A stretch of DNA of 64,000 nucleotides from Nageia nagi (lineage: Eukaryota; Pinophyta): NCBI GenBank assembly GCA_050084985.1, contig JBITNC010000001.1:117428001-117492000 (forward strand). Reading direction: 5' to 3'. The translations under genes were made by a program, and so were the position numbers. Each line of letters begins with the position of its first letter. Positions within the stretch are counted from its first letter, which is position 1. This document shows positions 50,400 to 62,384 of the stretch, in pieces. Below the pieces are notes generated by a model, which saw nothing but the letters and a program-made list of their open reading frames with translations, was not told where the DNA came from and ran no database searches.

Positions 50400-53300
50400 C
50401 TAGTAGCTTATTCAGATGTAGATTTGGTAGGGGTATTAGGTGGTGGAATCAACTCTATTATTAGGAAGGGGTGCATCTTCTTATTCAAATATTTAAGGTT
50501 ATAATAGTTGACTTGTGATAGAATAGGGGATGCTTGAATATTTATAGTATCTACTTTGAAACCTGTTAAAACATTCTCTAGCCTCCTAGTATGTAGGAAT
50601 CTTATGATTACTTCTTGAGTAAGATCATTTATTTGTTGTAAATATGATATTTACTTCTCAAAGAAAGATTGCTCAAGGAATTGAATGGTATTGGCTACCC
50701 AACTAGTAGTACTACCCTATACATTGTATTCTTCCTATAATTTAGGAGCTTTCATTTCAATTAAAGAATTAAAGAACTTGTTAATAAATCCTAGCTTTTT
50801 TGTGAGCTGATGTCTACCAATGTCCATATTGAACACCAAATATTATATTTCACCTATATCATGGATCCTCTTCAAATATTATTACCTTGGCCTAGGAGTA
50901 ATAGTAACTATGTTTTTCTTAATTAGGACTCTTAGATAACTCTACATATTCTTAATAAATGATCTTGGTATATCTAGAAGCAACCGATGGAGAGAGGTAT
51001 ACATGTTGAACTATTTTATGGCATGCAATGTCTATTCTTTTAACAAATGTAAATATGATAAGGTCACCATCCTATCTCTAACTTGCTCCACCAAGGATTT
51101 TCAAAAGCCTTTTATCAACAATAATAGTTTTGAATTATCATAAGATAATACTTTGTTAGCTGCTATGATAGTTTACAACTCAGCCTCAACTTGATTAATC
51201 TTTTGGCCATTTATAACTTTAGCTTGAGCTTTAAGATCTTGTATAGTTTGATTTGCATTATTTAACTCAACCTTTATTTCTATTAATCTCTTATCAAATT
51301 GTGATTTTTTCTTATCAAGCTTTGTAAGTAGGTGTTTGTTTTTGTTCTATAACCTGACCACTATTTTGTCTTTAAGGGAGTAGTATTTCTTATGTTGATC
51401 AATTTTATTATTTAATTTATCTATCTTAGTCTCCATTTTCTAAAGACTTTTACCAAATAGCATTGAAGTATTCACAAGGAACCTGGATTGGTCAATTACT
51501 AGAGCACTTTGTATATTCACATCAATTATAGTCATGGAAGTAGTATCTAGTTGTCCTTTGAAAGATATTTGTGCTATGTTAGTGTCTTGTATTTCTATTA
51601 CTTTACTAAAAATTTTCAATTGTTGCTCAAAGAGCATAGAAGGTTTATTGAAAAAAGTTTTCTAATTAATGGCTTCTACAATTTGTGTAGAAAAAATTGA
51701 TTTAATCTCCTCCTAGGAGGCTATAAGAATTAAAAAATAGAGAGAAGTATTTCACTTAAAGTGGTCATTATGACTTGTTGAACAAGTTATAACTATTTTG
51801 GAGGTGTAGCATGCTAAATTTCTATTTCTTTTTATAATTCCTCCATGACCTTATCTTCATCTCATCTTTATCTATTAGATCTGAGTCTTTTTTTTCTTTT
51901 ATATTCATCATCATCATCATCACCATCATCACCTAGCCTACCTCTAGTGTAGCTATTGCAGATCCACCTACTCGAAGCACATTTCCCCTATCTTGTTGAA
52001 TTTGCATGTGTTCCTTTTTTGGGGCTTCTTTATTTTTGAGGACTTTTTTTGAGAGCTATTCTTGAGCACTAGTATTTGCACTTTGAAGCTCTTGTAATTC
52101 CTTTGTGTGAAATATTTTTGCCTCTTTTTCCACAACCCTTGAAGTTTCTTCTATGATTTTGGGAGGCACAGGCATAGGTATTTATGACTTGGTCTATGTG
52201 GTGAGGGGTTTCTTTAATGATTTTTCCTTTTTCTTTGGGGTTTGCTATTTTTAAGCAAAGGTCTGAACTCTCCTCTTTTTTGGAAAATAATCCTAGGAAG
52301 TAGTAGGAGCATATAAGGAATTTTATTCTCCCTTAATTACAAGCTCTTACAAGCTATATGGTTTTTCAACCTCTATTTGTTTCATTTTTGTATCTGATTT
52401 CTATTAAAATTTAGGAGGTAGAGGTTGGTCAATTTTGGCAAGGGTTCTTTAGAATATTCTACCTCCCAAAATTTATCACATTTAAATTTCTCAAATAATT
52501 CATTTTCAATATGATGAATCTTTGTTGTATGTTCAAATCTCAAGTTTATAAAATAATGGATTTTATTAGGGCCCTAACCCAAATTCATTAGCTTGGTGAG
52601 GACATCTAAGTTGAGGTCAAAGTCTTGCCACTTATTTTCATAGTTCTTATATTTCTTTATCCCCTAAAAGGTCATCTAGGTCTTTTTTAGGGGTGTAAAT
52701 TCCTATTTAGGGTACATTTCTACCTTTTGCTCAATTTTATTTACAAAATATTCCACATGAGGTCTATACTCATAGGAAAAGGTTGGGTGCTTCTTGCTTG
52801 AACTTATTATTTTTTTCATCTCCCTTGAAGGATCATACATCCATAGCACTTTTGCTATATCTAATTTAAAATTTTGTATAATAAATTTTGCTATACTATC
52901 TTTACAACCTACTTTTAAAAGAGTGAAATTTTTAGTAGAAGCTGGTATATCTATAATAGCTTTGAAACTACCCTCAGACCCATATTTGGTCTCAATGGCA
53001 CATATTTTTTTGACCATGTCTATGGAATATAGCTGAAGGGTTACATACTTAGGCAAGAAAAAATGTTTTTCAAAATACTCATACCCCATAATCACAATGC
53101 AATCTTTGAGAAAGTACCATTCATCGATTTTATTTTTTGTTTATAGCTCTTGCATAGCGCTCTTGCATAGTCTACTAGGGAGTCTTCCTATCAACATTTG
53201 CACTCTTTTTGCATATAATTTTTCCATGAACTCATAATACAATCCATGCAACTTGCTTAAGATTGGCATCCTCAAATCAATTAGTACTAGTCTAGTACTT

Positions 53301-53744
53301 GAATTCATTTGCTCAATTGGCAGCCCTACCTCCATAAGTTTATCAAGATTTTGATGGGTCAAGAGCCACCAAAGATATGAAAAATGTCTAAAATCTAATT
53401 TTTTAATTTTGAAAAGATATCTCTTTATCTCATTAGAAATAAAATCGAGGAAGTCATAGAAAACATGTGCCTCTATGATATTATAAGCCATACACATCAT
53501 GGCTTCATCTAATTCTATTTGGGTTTTCTTCCCCATGAAGATCACCAATGTATGTAACATGAGGACTTATATGCTATAGAAAGACATGATTGGGGTTGGC
53601 TTTCTATGTATCAATGTGGTTTATCACCCCCATCTTATTCTAGTTCACCCTTAGAGCATTCTCAAGGTATTCCTTTTGCATGGCTATCAAGTTGGCATTG
53701 ACTTACTTTATTTTAGCTAGATTTGATGATTTGGAAGTCACCAT
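50400..53744 (-). pseudogene. Accessory ORF region between integrase and 3' LTR, unknown function
   Basis: Sense-strand coding-like sequence of about 3.3 kb downstream of integrase. A likely start is the ATG at 53744 (MVTSKSSNLAKIK). Long open parts are 53560-53141 (139 codons) and 53095-52703 (130 codons), separated only by a stop and a small shift. Features are FRHFSYLWWLLTHQNL, STRLVLIDLRMPILSKLHGL, a Lys/Pro-rich middle (52.0-52.5 kb), an acidic Asp run at 51905-51933 and a Lys/Gln/Asn-rich coiled-coil-like part at 51.2-51.7 kb (for example KIDKLNNKIDQHKKYYSLKD). No transmembrane helix of an envelope type is obvious. Position equals that of env-like or captured ORFs of plant gypsy elements. 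I do not recognise the family. Confidence 0.6.
51905..51933 (-). repeat. Trinucleotide run coding poly-Asp in the accessory ORF
   Basis: TCATCATCATCATCATCACC plus CATCATCACC on the + strand reads as a run of Asp and Gly on the minus strand, beside a Lys/Arg cluster. Confidence 0.8.
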
Positions 53745-54439
53745 TATGTCAACATTCTTTTTAAAACCTCTAGTTTACATTTAAGAATTGTAATCCATAA
53801 TTTGTAAGGTCTTGTAATTATGTATCTCCTTACTCAACTCAACTCTACAAATTGTAAGCTCTAGTCACTCTAAAAATTGGTATGGTAAAAAATGGCTAAG
53901 TGTTGAGTAAGAGGGTATGCAGGATGTTTTATTCATCCAAGGATTATGAGACTTTTATTAATGTAAATTAATATTTAGGGTATCAAGATTTGCATATCGT
54001 ATGGAATAGACTACCACAAGTTAGATGAGTAGGTATGGAGTGTGCCAAATTTAAATTAGGGTACCTATATGATGGTTGGAGAAATTTGAGGAAATATTTC
54101 TTTAAATGTTGCCCTATTCAGTTGGTGGCTTAGCAATGCATAGACATTAACTATAGATCATGTTGAATCAATGTTGAGCATTAATGACTACCTACTTTCT
54201 TGGAAGCTATGTCTAGAAGATGTACAAGCCTTAAAAACATATATATTTTTTTAAATTATATACACTATACAATCTCTGGTAGGTGTTATAAGATCACCCT
54301 ACCACTCGATAATGCTTTAAATGGTTCTTGTTAATAGAAGTAGGTAATTATTGGGACTCGATGATGTCTTGTAATATGAAGGCATTACTTTGCATGTCTT
54401 GAGTGATGATATAAGGCCCACTCCATAGAGAGTTTAATT
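53745..54439. other. Short interval between integrase and the accessory ORF
   Basis: Heavily broken sequence with no motif. Probably the decayed integrase C-terminus and spacer of the 14-kb element. Confidence 0.4.
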
Positions 54440-55372
54440 TTTAATATCTTTTAAGCTTTGTTCTCTCTACATCCTACTTGAAGACAATATCACTTGGTTC
54501 AAACTTCACTCGGGAAGACTTTTTCTTATCAAACCGTTTCTTGATAATGTGCTAGCAAGGTTGAAATGACTCATATGCTTTATTCTAACTTTCACTAATT
54601 ATAGGAGCTAATTATACCTTGATTGTAGTGGATCAAATTCATGGTCCTTCATGTCTTGCAAGATTTTTAATGTTAGTAACTTAATGTGTATTGGCAACAT
54701 AGGTATTTTACCATATACTTATGCATATGGGTATGTTTTTATTGCTTATTTAATGTTGATACTATTTACCCATAATGAAAAGTCTAGTTATGTATGCCAC
54801 TATTTGGGATTCCTTTTAATTGTTCTTTAGATGATCTAGGTTAGGTTCTTATTAGTTGATTTAGCTAACCCATTACCTTATAGGTAATAATTTGAAGAGA
54901 ACAACCAGTATATCCTATATTCAACAACAAAGTTTGATAAGTCACCTTTAATAAATATAAAGCCATTGTCTAAGATAATAATCTATAGGATTCCAAAGCA
55001 AGTGATTATCCTTTTACTCATTTCTACCATCACTTTTTAATATACATTCTTACATGGCATTGCTTCTGACCATCTAGTAAAATAGTTTGTTGCATTCAAG
55101 ATGAACTTATGGCATACTAAGGAATTTGGGTTTATAACACCAATGAAATCCATGCCCCATTATTGAAAGGGTTTCTCAACTATCATAGGTTTAAGAGGTA
55201 TATTAGCTTGTCTTCTTTTTCCCACAAATCTATTACATTTATCACATTCTTGGGTAATCTTGAATGAATCTTGAAATATGGTAGGCCAATAATACCTAAC
55301 TTGTAAAAATTTTACTATTGTAGTTGGTCCATTATAATGCTTGCTAGAGAATCCATAATAAAATTCATACAA
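54440..55372 (-). pseudogene. Integrase of the 14-kb gypsy element
   Basis: The open part 55372-55160 codes the zinc-binding domain, HYNGPTTIVKFLQVRYYWPT followed by FKITQECDKCNRFVGKRRQ, with CxxC intact. It continues through a stop into WGMDFIGVINPNS and the catalytic core (TNYFTRW, then LDNGFIF for the second catalytic Asp), with more stops to about 54440. It would insert element cDNA into the genome. Confidence 0.85.
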
Positions 55373-55479
55373 TATTCTTTAGGACTTGTCATGAATCATA
55401 CATCTTAGTAGGGTTTGATCAAAGTTGTTTCTATATATACGATCATATATCATCACAAACTTCAAAGTATGTAGCTTGA

Positions 55480-56150
55480 ATCTCCTTCTCTAAAATCTAT
55501 TTAGAGATTCAAGATATTTACTAGTTTGAAAGTAAAAAATAACTTGCTTAATTCAATCACTTTTTTCATTTAGTTGTTGCTCATCCTCCATAATAGCAAT
55601 CATGTGTGAAGCTTCAACTATATTTTCACATATAACCCTACCTCTAATAAGCTTGTTGGCTTAATTTCTATATCATATTCCATTATTTTAGTAATCTAAA
55701 TAACCTTTCCTTCACCTAAGTTTTCTTGTATAATATAATTTTTTACATCTAGATGGATAGTAAATACAAGGATTATATTGTGAGAGATATAATGCTTGAA
55801 TTTTTTAAGTCCTTTCATTATGAAAAACACTTTATTTTCAATAAATGAGTACCTTTTTTGGTGTTTATGCAATATTTGGCTATAAAAAGCAATGCTTCTT
55901 TGTTATCATATTTCTATGCTAGAATTGTAGCAATGCTTCTTTCTACTTCATATGCATACATGATGAAATGTTTTGACATATCAAAATTTTTAAGCATAGG
56001 AGCTTCTATTATAGCCTTTTTAATTTCTTTAAAGACTAGTTTTGCTTCACTCGACGAAGAGAATATAGCATCTTTATTTAGCATTAAAGTGATTGGGGAT
56101 ATAATTTCTGAAAAATCATTAATGAATTTTCTAATAAAATTTATCTAACC
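55480..56150 (-). pseudogene. RT-linked RNase H of the 14-kb gypsy element
   Basis: Minus-strand translation gives INDFSEIISPITLMLNKDAI, then KLVFKEIKKAIIEAPML, KHFIMYAYE and, after stops, GKVIWITKIMEYDIEIKP, the usual sequence from the RT end through the RNase H. The + frame at 55858-56148 is its antisense shadow. Confidence 0.8.
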
Positions 56151-56990
56151 AAGGAATGATTGCAAGGCTTTCTTGTTGTAAGGTAGTGGCAATGCTTCAA
56201 TATAGTTCACTCTATCTAGATCAATTATTAATCCTTCCTTTGAGATAATGTGGCCAAGTAATATCCTTGGTTAACCATAAAAATAATTTTTTTTAGATTA
56301 ATTGAAATGCAAAATTACATGCATTTTTGTAAAACTTATCTGAGATGTTTCAAATGATCCTTTCTACGTTTAGAGAATATAGTAATATCATCCAAATAGA
56401 CTAAGATAATCTTATTTATTAGTTCACCAAATGCATGATTTATGGTTATTTGAAAAGTAGCTCATGTATTATAAAGATCAAAAGGCATTCTTTGAAAGGT
56501 AAATGTCTTCCATTTGGTTGTAAATGTAGTTTTGTATTGATCTTGATTTTTCATCCAAATCTAGTTAAATCCTGAGTACCTATCAATCATTGAAAAATAG
56601 CAAGATTTTGCTACAATATGTAAGATCTGTTCCATAGGTGGAAGAGGATAATGATCTTTGAGAGTCACTTGATTCAAATTTTTAAAATCAACATAGAGTC
56701 TAATTTCTCCACTTTTTTTCTAATAAGAATAAAATTTGTAACCCAAGAAGAATGCTTGATAGGATAAATAATTTTTGAATCAAGCAACTTAATCAGTTCT
56801 TGTTTCATAGCTTCTTTTATCTTTGAGTTGACTGGCCTTTATTTTTGCATGTATGGTTTTGCATCTGGTTCAAGCTTAATTGTGTGTTGTATGACACTTT
56901 TATCATATGTCTTGATATCATCATAAGTCCAAGCAATTGCTTTTGATAACTCATGAGAGATTTGAGACAATAACTTTTTCTTAATTAGAA
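56090..56990 (-). pseudogene. Reverse transcriptase of the 14-kb gypsy element
   Basis: Visible RT blocks are EIRLYVDFKNLNQVTLKDHY, PLPPMEQIL, motif A SMIDRYSGFN, MPFDLYNT.ATFQ, and the catalytic motif C Y-L-D-D at 56387-56398, which is intact (VYLDDITIFSKRRKDHLKHL). Stops and small frameshifts are present both before and after motif C. Upstream, in shifted frames, is the region normally preceding RT. Confidence 0.88.
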
Positions 56991-57497
56991 TAGTTTGATC
57001 CTACCTTTATATACTTTTTGGAATCTATTTTAAGCTCAACATAACTCTCCTTTTGGATGGCAAAGGTTTTATCTTTCTAGACATCTTTTGAATCAAACAG
57101 TCTCTCAAAAGAGAGTAATCCTTTTGGTATAACATTATTTTTGAGTTGGATAACATCTAATTCTTCGAAATAGTCAAGTAATTTCTAAATACCAAAAAGT
57201 GTGAGCTACTACTTCATCTAAGAAGAAGTTCATAATATGCTCATCAAAATTAAATACTTGTCAAAAATTTACAGCATCAAGTACTGAAGCTCTACATTGA
57301 ACTTTAACTCTAAGAGCTCCTCTTTTATAATGAGTAGGATTATAATGTGCCCCTTTTCTAGCAAGTGTATCAGCTATTTGGTTTTATTTTCTAAGACTAG
57401 ATATAAAATTGATAGCCAAGAATGAATTCAATAAATTCTAAACTCTATTCCTATAGGTCTTTAGATAGTGATGTTTTGCACTAATTTGGTCTTTGAC

Positions 57498-57716
57498 TCA
57501 CTTTATGACCAATTTTGAATCACCATAGACAATTAGGCATTTGATGCCTATACTAATTGCTTTAAATAACCCTAAATAAAAAGATTCATATTTAATAGCA
57601 TTATTTATACAAATATATATGAATCTGAAGGAGAATACTTTTATATATCCTTTCAAAGATTTGAATACAACTCCAGCTCCACATCTATGCTTACATCTAG
57701 ATCCATCAAAGTACAT
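57498..57716 (-). pseudogene. Archaeal-type RNase H placed before RT
   Basis: Codes MYFDGSRCKHRCGAGVVFKS, NNAIKYESFYLGL and CLIVYGDSKLVIK; the Asp, Glu and Asp catalytic positions are visible. In this element it lies between protease (57966-58502) and RT (about 56990), that is, upstream of RT, unlike the element at 35.6-37.8 kb where the equivalent domain follows the RT-linked RNase H. Domain identity is strong; the upstream placement is seen directly. Confidence 0.85.
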
Positions 57717-57965
57717 TGTCTATATCTCATATTCTTTTTCAACTATGATTGAGATTGGTTGCACATCTTTATATAAACAATAATTACCTATGCTAGCATC
57801 TATGAATTGATAGTTTAAATCATTTGTTGAAAGAATTTCAATTGTTAGGAGTGATTCTCTAAGTGAATCCCTTTATAATACTTCCACAAGTTGAGGGCCA
57901 TTTAAATAATTTTATTCTATGATCTTTAGATGAACACTTTTGGTGCTTTAATTTAGAATTTTTAC

Positions 57966-58502
57966 TTATTTTTCTTGTAAAGGAAGTAAAACATTACTAT
58001 AGTATAAAGCTAAGTACCCTTCCAATTTAGTATTGAATTCTCTGGATAGAGATATTCCAAACATAGGTGGAAGATCAACCATAATGATATCTTGAATAAC
58101 ACAAATGTCAAGGAATGCATTTAAAATTATTGAGATCCTTTTAACACTACAAATAACATCTACAAAGGAATAATCCAATTGTATGACACCATCAATACAT
58201 CTTGTAATATATAGCTTCATTTCATCTGCAACCCTTTTAGGAATCATAGTTATTGTAGCTTTAGTATCTATCATATAGTTATTTACTACCCAACCTTTTA
58301 ATATTAGGTATAGATAGAATGATGGGGGTCTTCTTATACCTATGGGATCTAAAGGGACATCATTATATATCACAAAGATAACATTTCCTTTATTTACCCT
58401 TTTCATACTATTTCTTAATTTTAAGGCCTCTTGCAAAAGCTCTAATTGACTTGGTATCCTTAATGCATCAAACATAGTCATCTTAGAAGGAGTTTTCTTC
58501 AA
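57966..58502 (-). pseudogene. Retropepsin-like protease region
   Basis: The open frame starts with KTPSKMTMFDALRIPSQLEL, a conserved pre-protease block, and reaches NYMIDTKATITMIPKRVADE. The catalytic triad, normally D-S/T-G, reads D-T-K, so the active-site Gly is lost. The C-terminal part (VIQDIIMVDLPPMFGISLSR) matches the end of gypsy proteases. In intact elements it cuts the Gag-Pol precursor. Coding signal continues upstream of the frame (SKFISYALYNIVEEL). Confidence 0.85.
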
Positions 58503-59582
58503 TTCTTCTACAATATTATATAGAGCATATGAGATAAACTTACTTGATTTTTCTTATTTATGTGTTATGAATTATTGAGTGGCCTTTTCTTTATGATAAT
58601 TTGTATTAAAAGTATACCTCAAAGTATTAGGTCTCTCCTTATTTGAAACTTCTTTTCTAACTATAACAGAATTTGTTTGAGCAAGAACATTAGTATCTAG
58701 GTTTTGAGAAATATTTCCTAGATGTGTAAGAAATTGATCTTGTTTATTCTAAGGTTGGGATAAGGGAGCCTTATATTTCTTATGTTCAGGTAGTACTAGA
58801 ATAAATGGTTGATTTTACTGAGTAACTAGGTGTTATTGTGGAGTCATTGAAGAAGAAGCTCTAGTTTGAACATAGTTCTCTTATTCTCTAGCATATATTG
58901 AATGCCAAAACTTTACCATGGTGATATCAATAACAAGATCTGATGCAAGTTCCACCATTTGGTATGAATGTAATCCTAAATATTGATGTTGATAAATAGC
59001 ACATAACTATAGAAAATGAGGAGTTGAACATGGGGAACACCATTCTATAATGCTCGAAGCAACACTTTCTGTAGAACTCATCATAACAATATTTTCAATT
59101 ATTTTTGGGGTACTTGATTATTCTAGCTAGTTCATTTTGAGATGGAATCTAGGTTGATACTAAATGTCATATATTTTGAAATTAAAATCTTGATTCTACT
59201 TGATAGTTATTTCCAATTGCTTTATTCTTTCCTCTTCTTGAGATTTGGGATCAGTATTAGCACTAATGGATATAAAAGTAGGTAATGCTAGTATTTAATT
59301 TTGAATAATAGGCTTGGGAGGAGGTGGTAAGGGTAAAAATCTAATATGATTAATTTGAGGGACTTTTTTAGGAGGTAAATCAAGAAATAATGCCATAATA
59401 GCTCTAGGTTGCATCTTTTTAGAGGATACCAAGGTATGCTTTGAAGTTTTTTTTATCTAGTAAACATTTGAGAAGGTATATCTGGATATAACAATGAGCA
59501 TATTAAGGTCTAGAAGAAAGGCCTTCCTATAATATACCAGAGCTTGTGCACTTGTTGTTCTAATCCTTACAAGAATAGACTT
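58503..59582 (-). pseudogene. Decayed gag-protease linker
   Basis: Broken minus-strand frames between gag and protease. Only short coding-like pieces remain, rich in Ser, Thr and Gln, and the gag zinc knuckle was not recognised. Confidence 0.5.
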
Positions 59583-59900
59583 CTATGTTCTCTCAAATTT
59601 AATATTAAAATCATCAATGGACTCATGAGGATGTCTTTGGATACATGCTATAAGGCTAAGAAATGTACTATCATCACCATTCATAGTAAATCTTTTAATT
59701 AAATATTGACATAACTCTCCCCATGAATTTATATATTGAGATGTGAGAGTTCTAAATGATTCAACTACTTTGCCTTCAAAAGAGTGTGATAATAACCTAG
59801 TCATCACAATTTCATCAATGATATCAAAGCATGAAGCCAACAAAGATATATCTTGATAATGTTCATATGACATTTTACTAGACACATCATATTTAGGCAA
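59583..59900 (-). pseudogene. Gag fragment
   Basis: Codes LLSHSFEGKVVESFRTLTSQ, then YINSWGELCQYLIKRFTMNG and LSLIACIQRHPHESIDDFNI, matching the retrotransposon gag capsid pattern (a SW..L...F...F block followed by L......ESl..F). The frame opens at a methionine within the domain; coding signal upstream of 59900 is weak. It would form the virus-like particle shell. Confidence 0.75.
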
Positions 59901-60368
59901 AACTTTGGATTTTTTTGAGGTATAATAGGAGAGTTAGTAGCAACAACCAAAGGGTGACCATTATTCCAAGCAAAAAAATCTACTGGCTAAGCCATGCTTA
60001 GAGTATTAGCAGTAGGTGAAGGATTTTCTAGGGTTAAATTGAATATATCTAATAGTGGGATTGCCCTTAAGGGAACTACAGGGAACATAACCTGTGAAAT
60101 CTTTCTCCTAGTCCTCTTAGGAAGAATTGATATCTCTTAAAACCTAGGCTATTTAAGGGAAGTTCTAGCACTACTTCTAGTAAGTCTACATTCTAAAGGT
60201 GCCAGGGTTTGAAATATTGAGTGGTTAATAATAGAATCACTAATAAGGTTAAAATAACCTTATAATATTTGAAGAATCAAATTGATAGCCCACCAAACAT
60301 AGCTATCTAGCCTATTTATGCCCTTAAAATATGGGATTTTAGTTTATGTCCCATAATACATGCCAAAA

Positions 60369-62380
60369 TGGAAGTTTCTACTATTTATTGATATAATGTA
60401 GCCTCAAAGGGTTTGGTATGGTTGAGTTCTCCATTTCCTATAATAGTATGTTCTTAGAAAGAGTAGAAGCTGGTGGGAATGTGTTCATGTTGGTTTTTTG
60501 CTTAATCTTTAGGTTATAGGTTGGATCCTATCTATTATGAAGGTTAAAAGTAATACGAAAGAGATAAAATGTAGAGTTACAGGAAAGAGATAAAATATAG
60601 AGTTACAGGAAAGAGATTAATAAATTGAATTGAAACTAAAGCAAAAATGTCACAACCCAAGCATTGCAACACATGAAATAATCCATAACAAAGATTAAGA
60701 ATAGCAAGCTATCTTACCCTTGGGGCCTCACAATCATAATACATAGCCACAACTTAAAACATCGTCTCATATACAAAGTTTACAAAAATAATAAATAGCC
60801 ACTTGTTGCAAAAGGACAAAACATTATCTATTTGCATTATCATATATGAAAGTATCTTATAGACCTAGGCAAATTTGGTAGAATGTTTGACCTCTTTGAT
60901 TTATAACAATTTACCATTTATACATTTACATGCCCTGTTGGGTTGTTGTCTATCATTAATATACATACTTACTCATTTTGATTAAAACAAGCAAAGAAAA
61001 CTATTTACAATAAACTTTACAACTATGTTAGATTACATAGTGAATAAGTACCAACAACATGACTATTTAGGAATTTGAATTTTTAAAAAATCATATTCAT
61101 TGAATCGCAATCCTCCTAACATATCATTGAATACTCCTTATTTGGCCCTATAGTTAATTAAAGATGGTACTATAGCTAATTGAAGAAGTACTCATCTACA
61201 ATTTGATAGATACAAAATGGCACTATGTTCTATTAGTAGCTATGTACTTCTCTATCACCATTAATGATCCATACTGTAGTTCTAATGGAATAGAGTAATG
61301 AAGGATTTTGAATAGTATATTAACCTAGTTTGAGAAGAAACTACCACTATTATATGGAATTGAGTTGAAGTTGACACATTAATAGGGCCTTGGGGGTCAA
61401 ACACTTGAGATCAAGTGGACCTAGGTGTTACTTCTTATCCATTACCCTTACCTTAGTTTGGTAATTCTTTTTTCTTTTCTTTAGGTTCTATTGATGATCT
61501 AGCTCTTCTAAGTACACACTAATTTTAGCCAAAAGTTCTAACATCATCACTCAAAATCGATAGGCTCTATTTGAGATCTTCTTGAATCATCATCCACCAA
61601 TACTTATTTTGGGATCTGTTGATTTTAGCCAAAAGTTCTAACATCATCACTCAAAATTAGCAAGCTCTATTTGGTATCTTCTTGAATCATCACCCACTAT
61701 TACTTGTTCTGGGACCTACTGATTTTAGCCAAAAGTTCTAACATCATCACTCAATATTAGTGGGCTCTATTTGGGATCTTCTTGAGTCATCACCTACCAT
61801 TACTTATTCTAGGGCCTATTGATTTTAGCCAAAATTTTTAACATCATTAATCAAAATTGATGGGATTTATTTACTTCTAGGCATCTCTTGTTGATTACTT
61901 GGACATAAATTAGACTTATATTTATAAAACTTCTTAGACAATTTATTTTTAAAAACTTCTAGACACTATATTTACAGCTCTAGGATATTGTATTTACAAT
62001 CCTTGGATACTTCATTTACAACTCTCAAACATTTCCTTGGAATTTTCTCTTCCAATAAATAATTCTTTTATAGATATAGTTCTCAACCCATTTGACTGTT
62101 AATATGAATCAAGGATAATCCTCGAGAATTATTACAACACCCGATCGACTTTGACTAGAAATTTACAAAGTAAGAATATTAAAGATAAGGATCCATATAT
62201 ACAATAGCTAGATTATATATACAATAGATAGATCTTAACAACACTTAGAATTCTTTATACTTAAGGCTAATAGAAGACTCAAATTTAATTTGAAAAGGAA
62301 GAGAGCTGGAATAGAAAGAATTTTCTGAAAAGAATGAAAGAATAAAAGAATGATAGCATGTTACCCCAACCTAGAGTGCA
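60369..62380 (-). repeat. 5' LTR of the 14-kb gypsy element
   Basis: About 2.01 kb, partner of 48406-50345. Just inside it on the minus strand, three bases beyond the LTR edge, is TTTTGGCATGTATTATGGG, where a PBS starting TGG would lie; I cannot match it to a specific tRNA. Confidence 0.9.
61500..61870. repeat. Four 100-bp tandem repeats in the 5' LTR
   Basis: AACATCATCAC falls at about 61540, 61640, 61740 and 61840, giving an exact 100-bp period. Better preserved than in the other LTR. Confidence 0.92.
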
Positions 62381-62384
62381 ATTT

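Larger units (their letters stand above)
48406..62380 (-). mobile_element. 14-kb Ty3/gypsy element (Tat-like), inserted in an older gypsy element
   Basis: Two long direct repeats (48406-50345 and 60369-62380) flank about 10 kb of minus-strand gypsy sequence in the order gag, protease, archaeal-type RNase H, RT, RT-linked RNase H, integrase, then an extra ORF region before the 3' LTR. All coding parts carry stops. The flanks are the two halves of one integrase, proving insertion into an older element. Flank bases ATTTTCAAG (left) and ATTTTGAAAG (right) may be a mutated target duplication. LTR borders are good to about 10-20 bp. Confidence 0.9.

Noticed and set aside
50400-53744. Retroviral-type envelope gene
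   Set aside because: The position fits, but I see no signal peptide, furin-like site or clear membrane helix, so it is left as unknown.
55858-56148. 96-codon + strand frame
   Set aside because: It is antisense to the RNase H/RT of the minus-strand gypsy element, whose conserved blocks are in the opposite strand.
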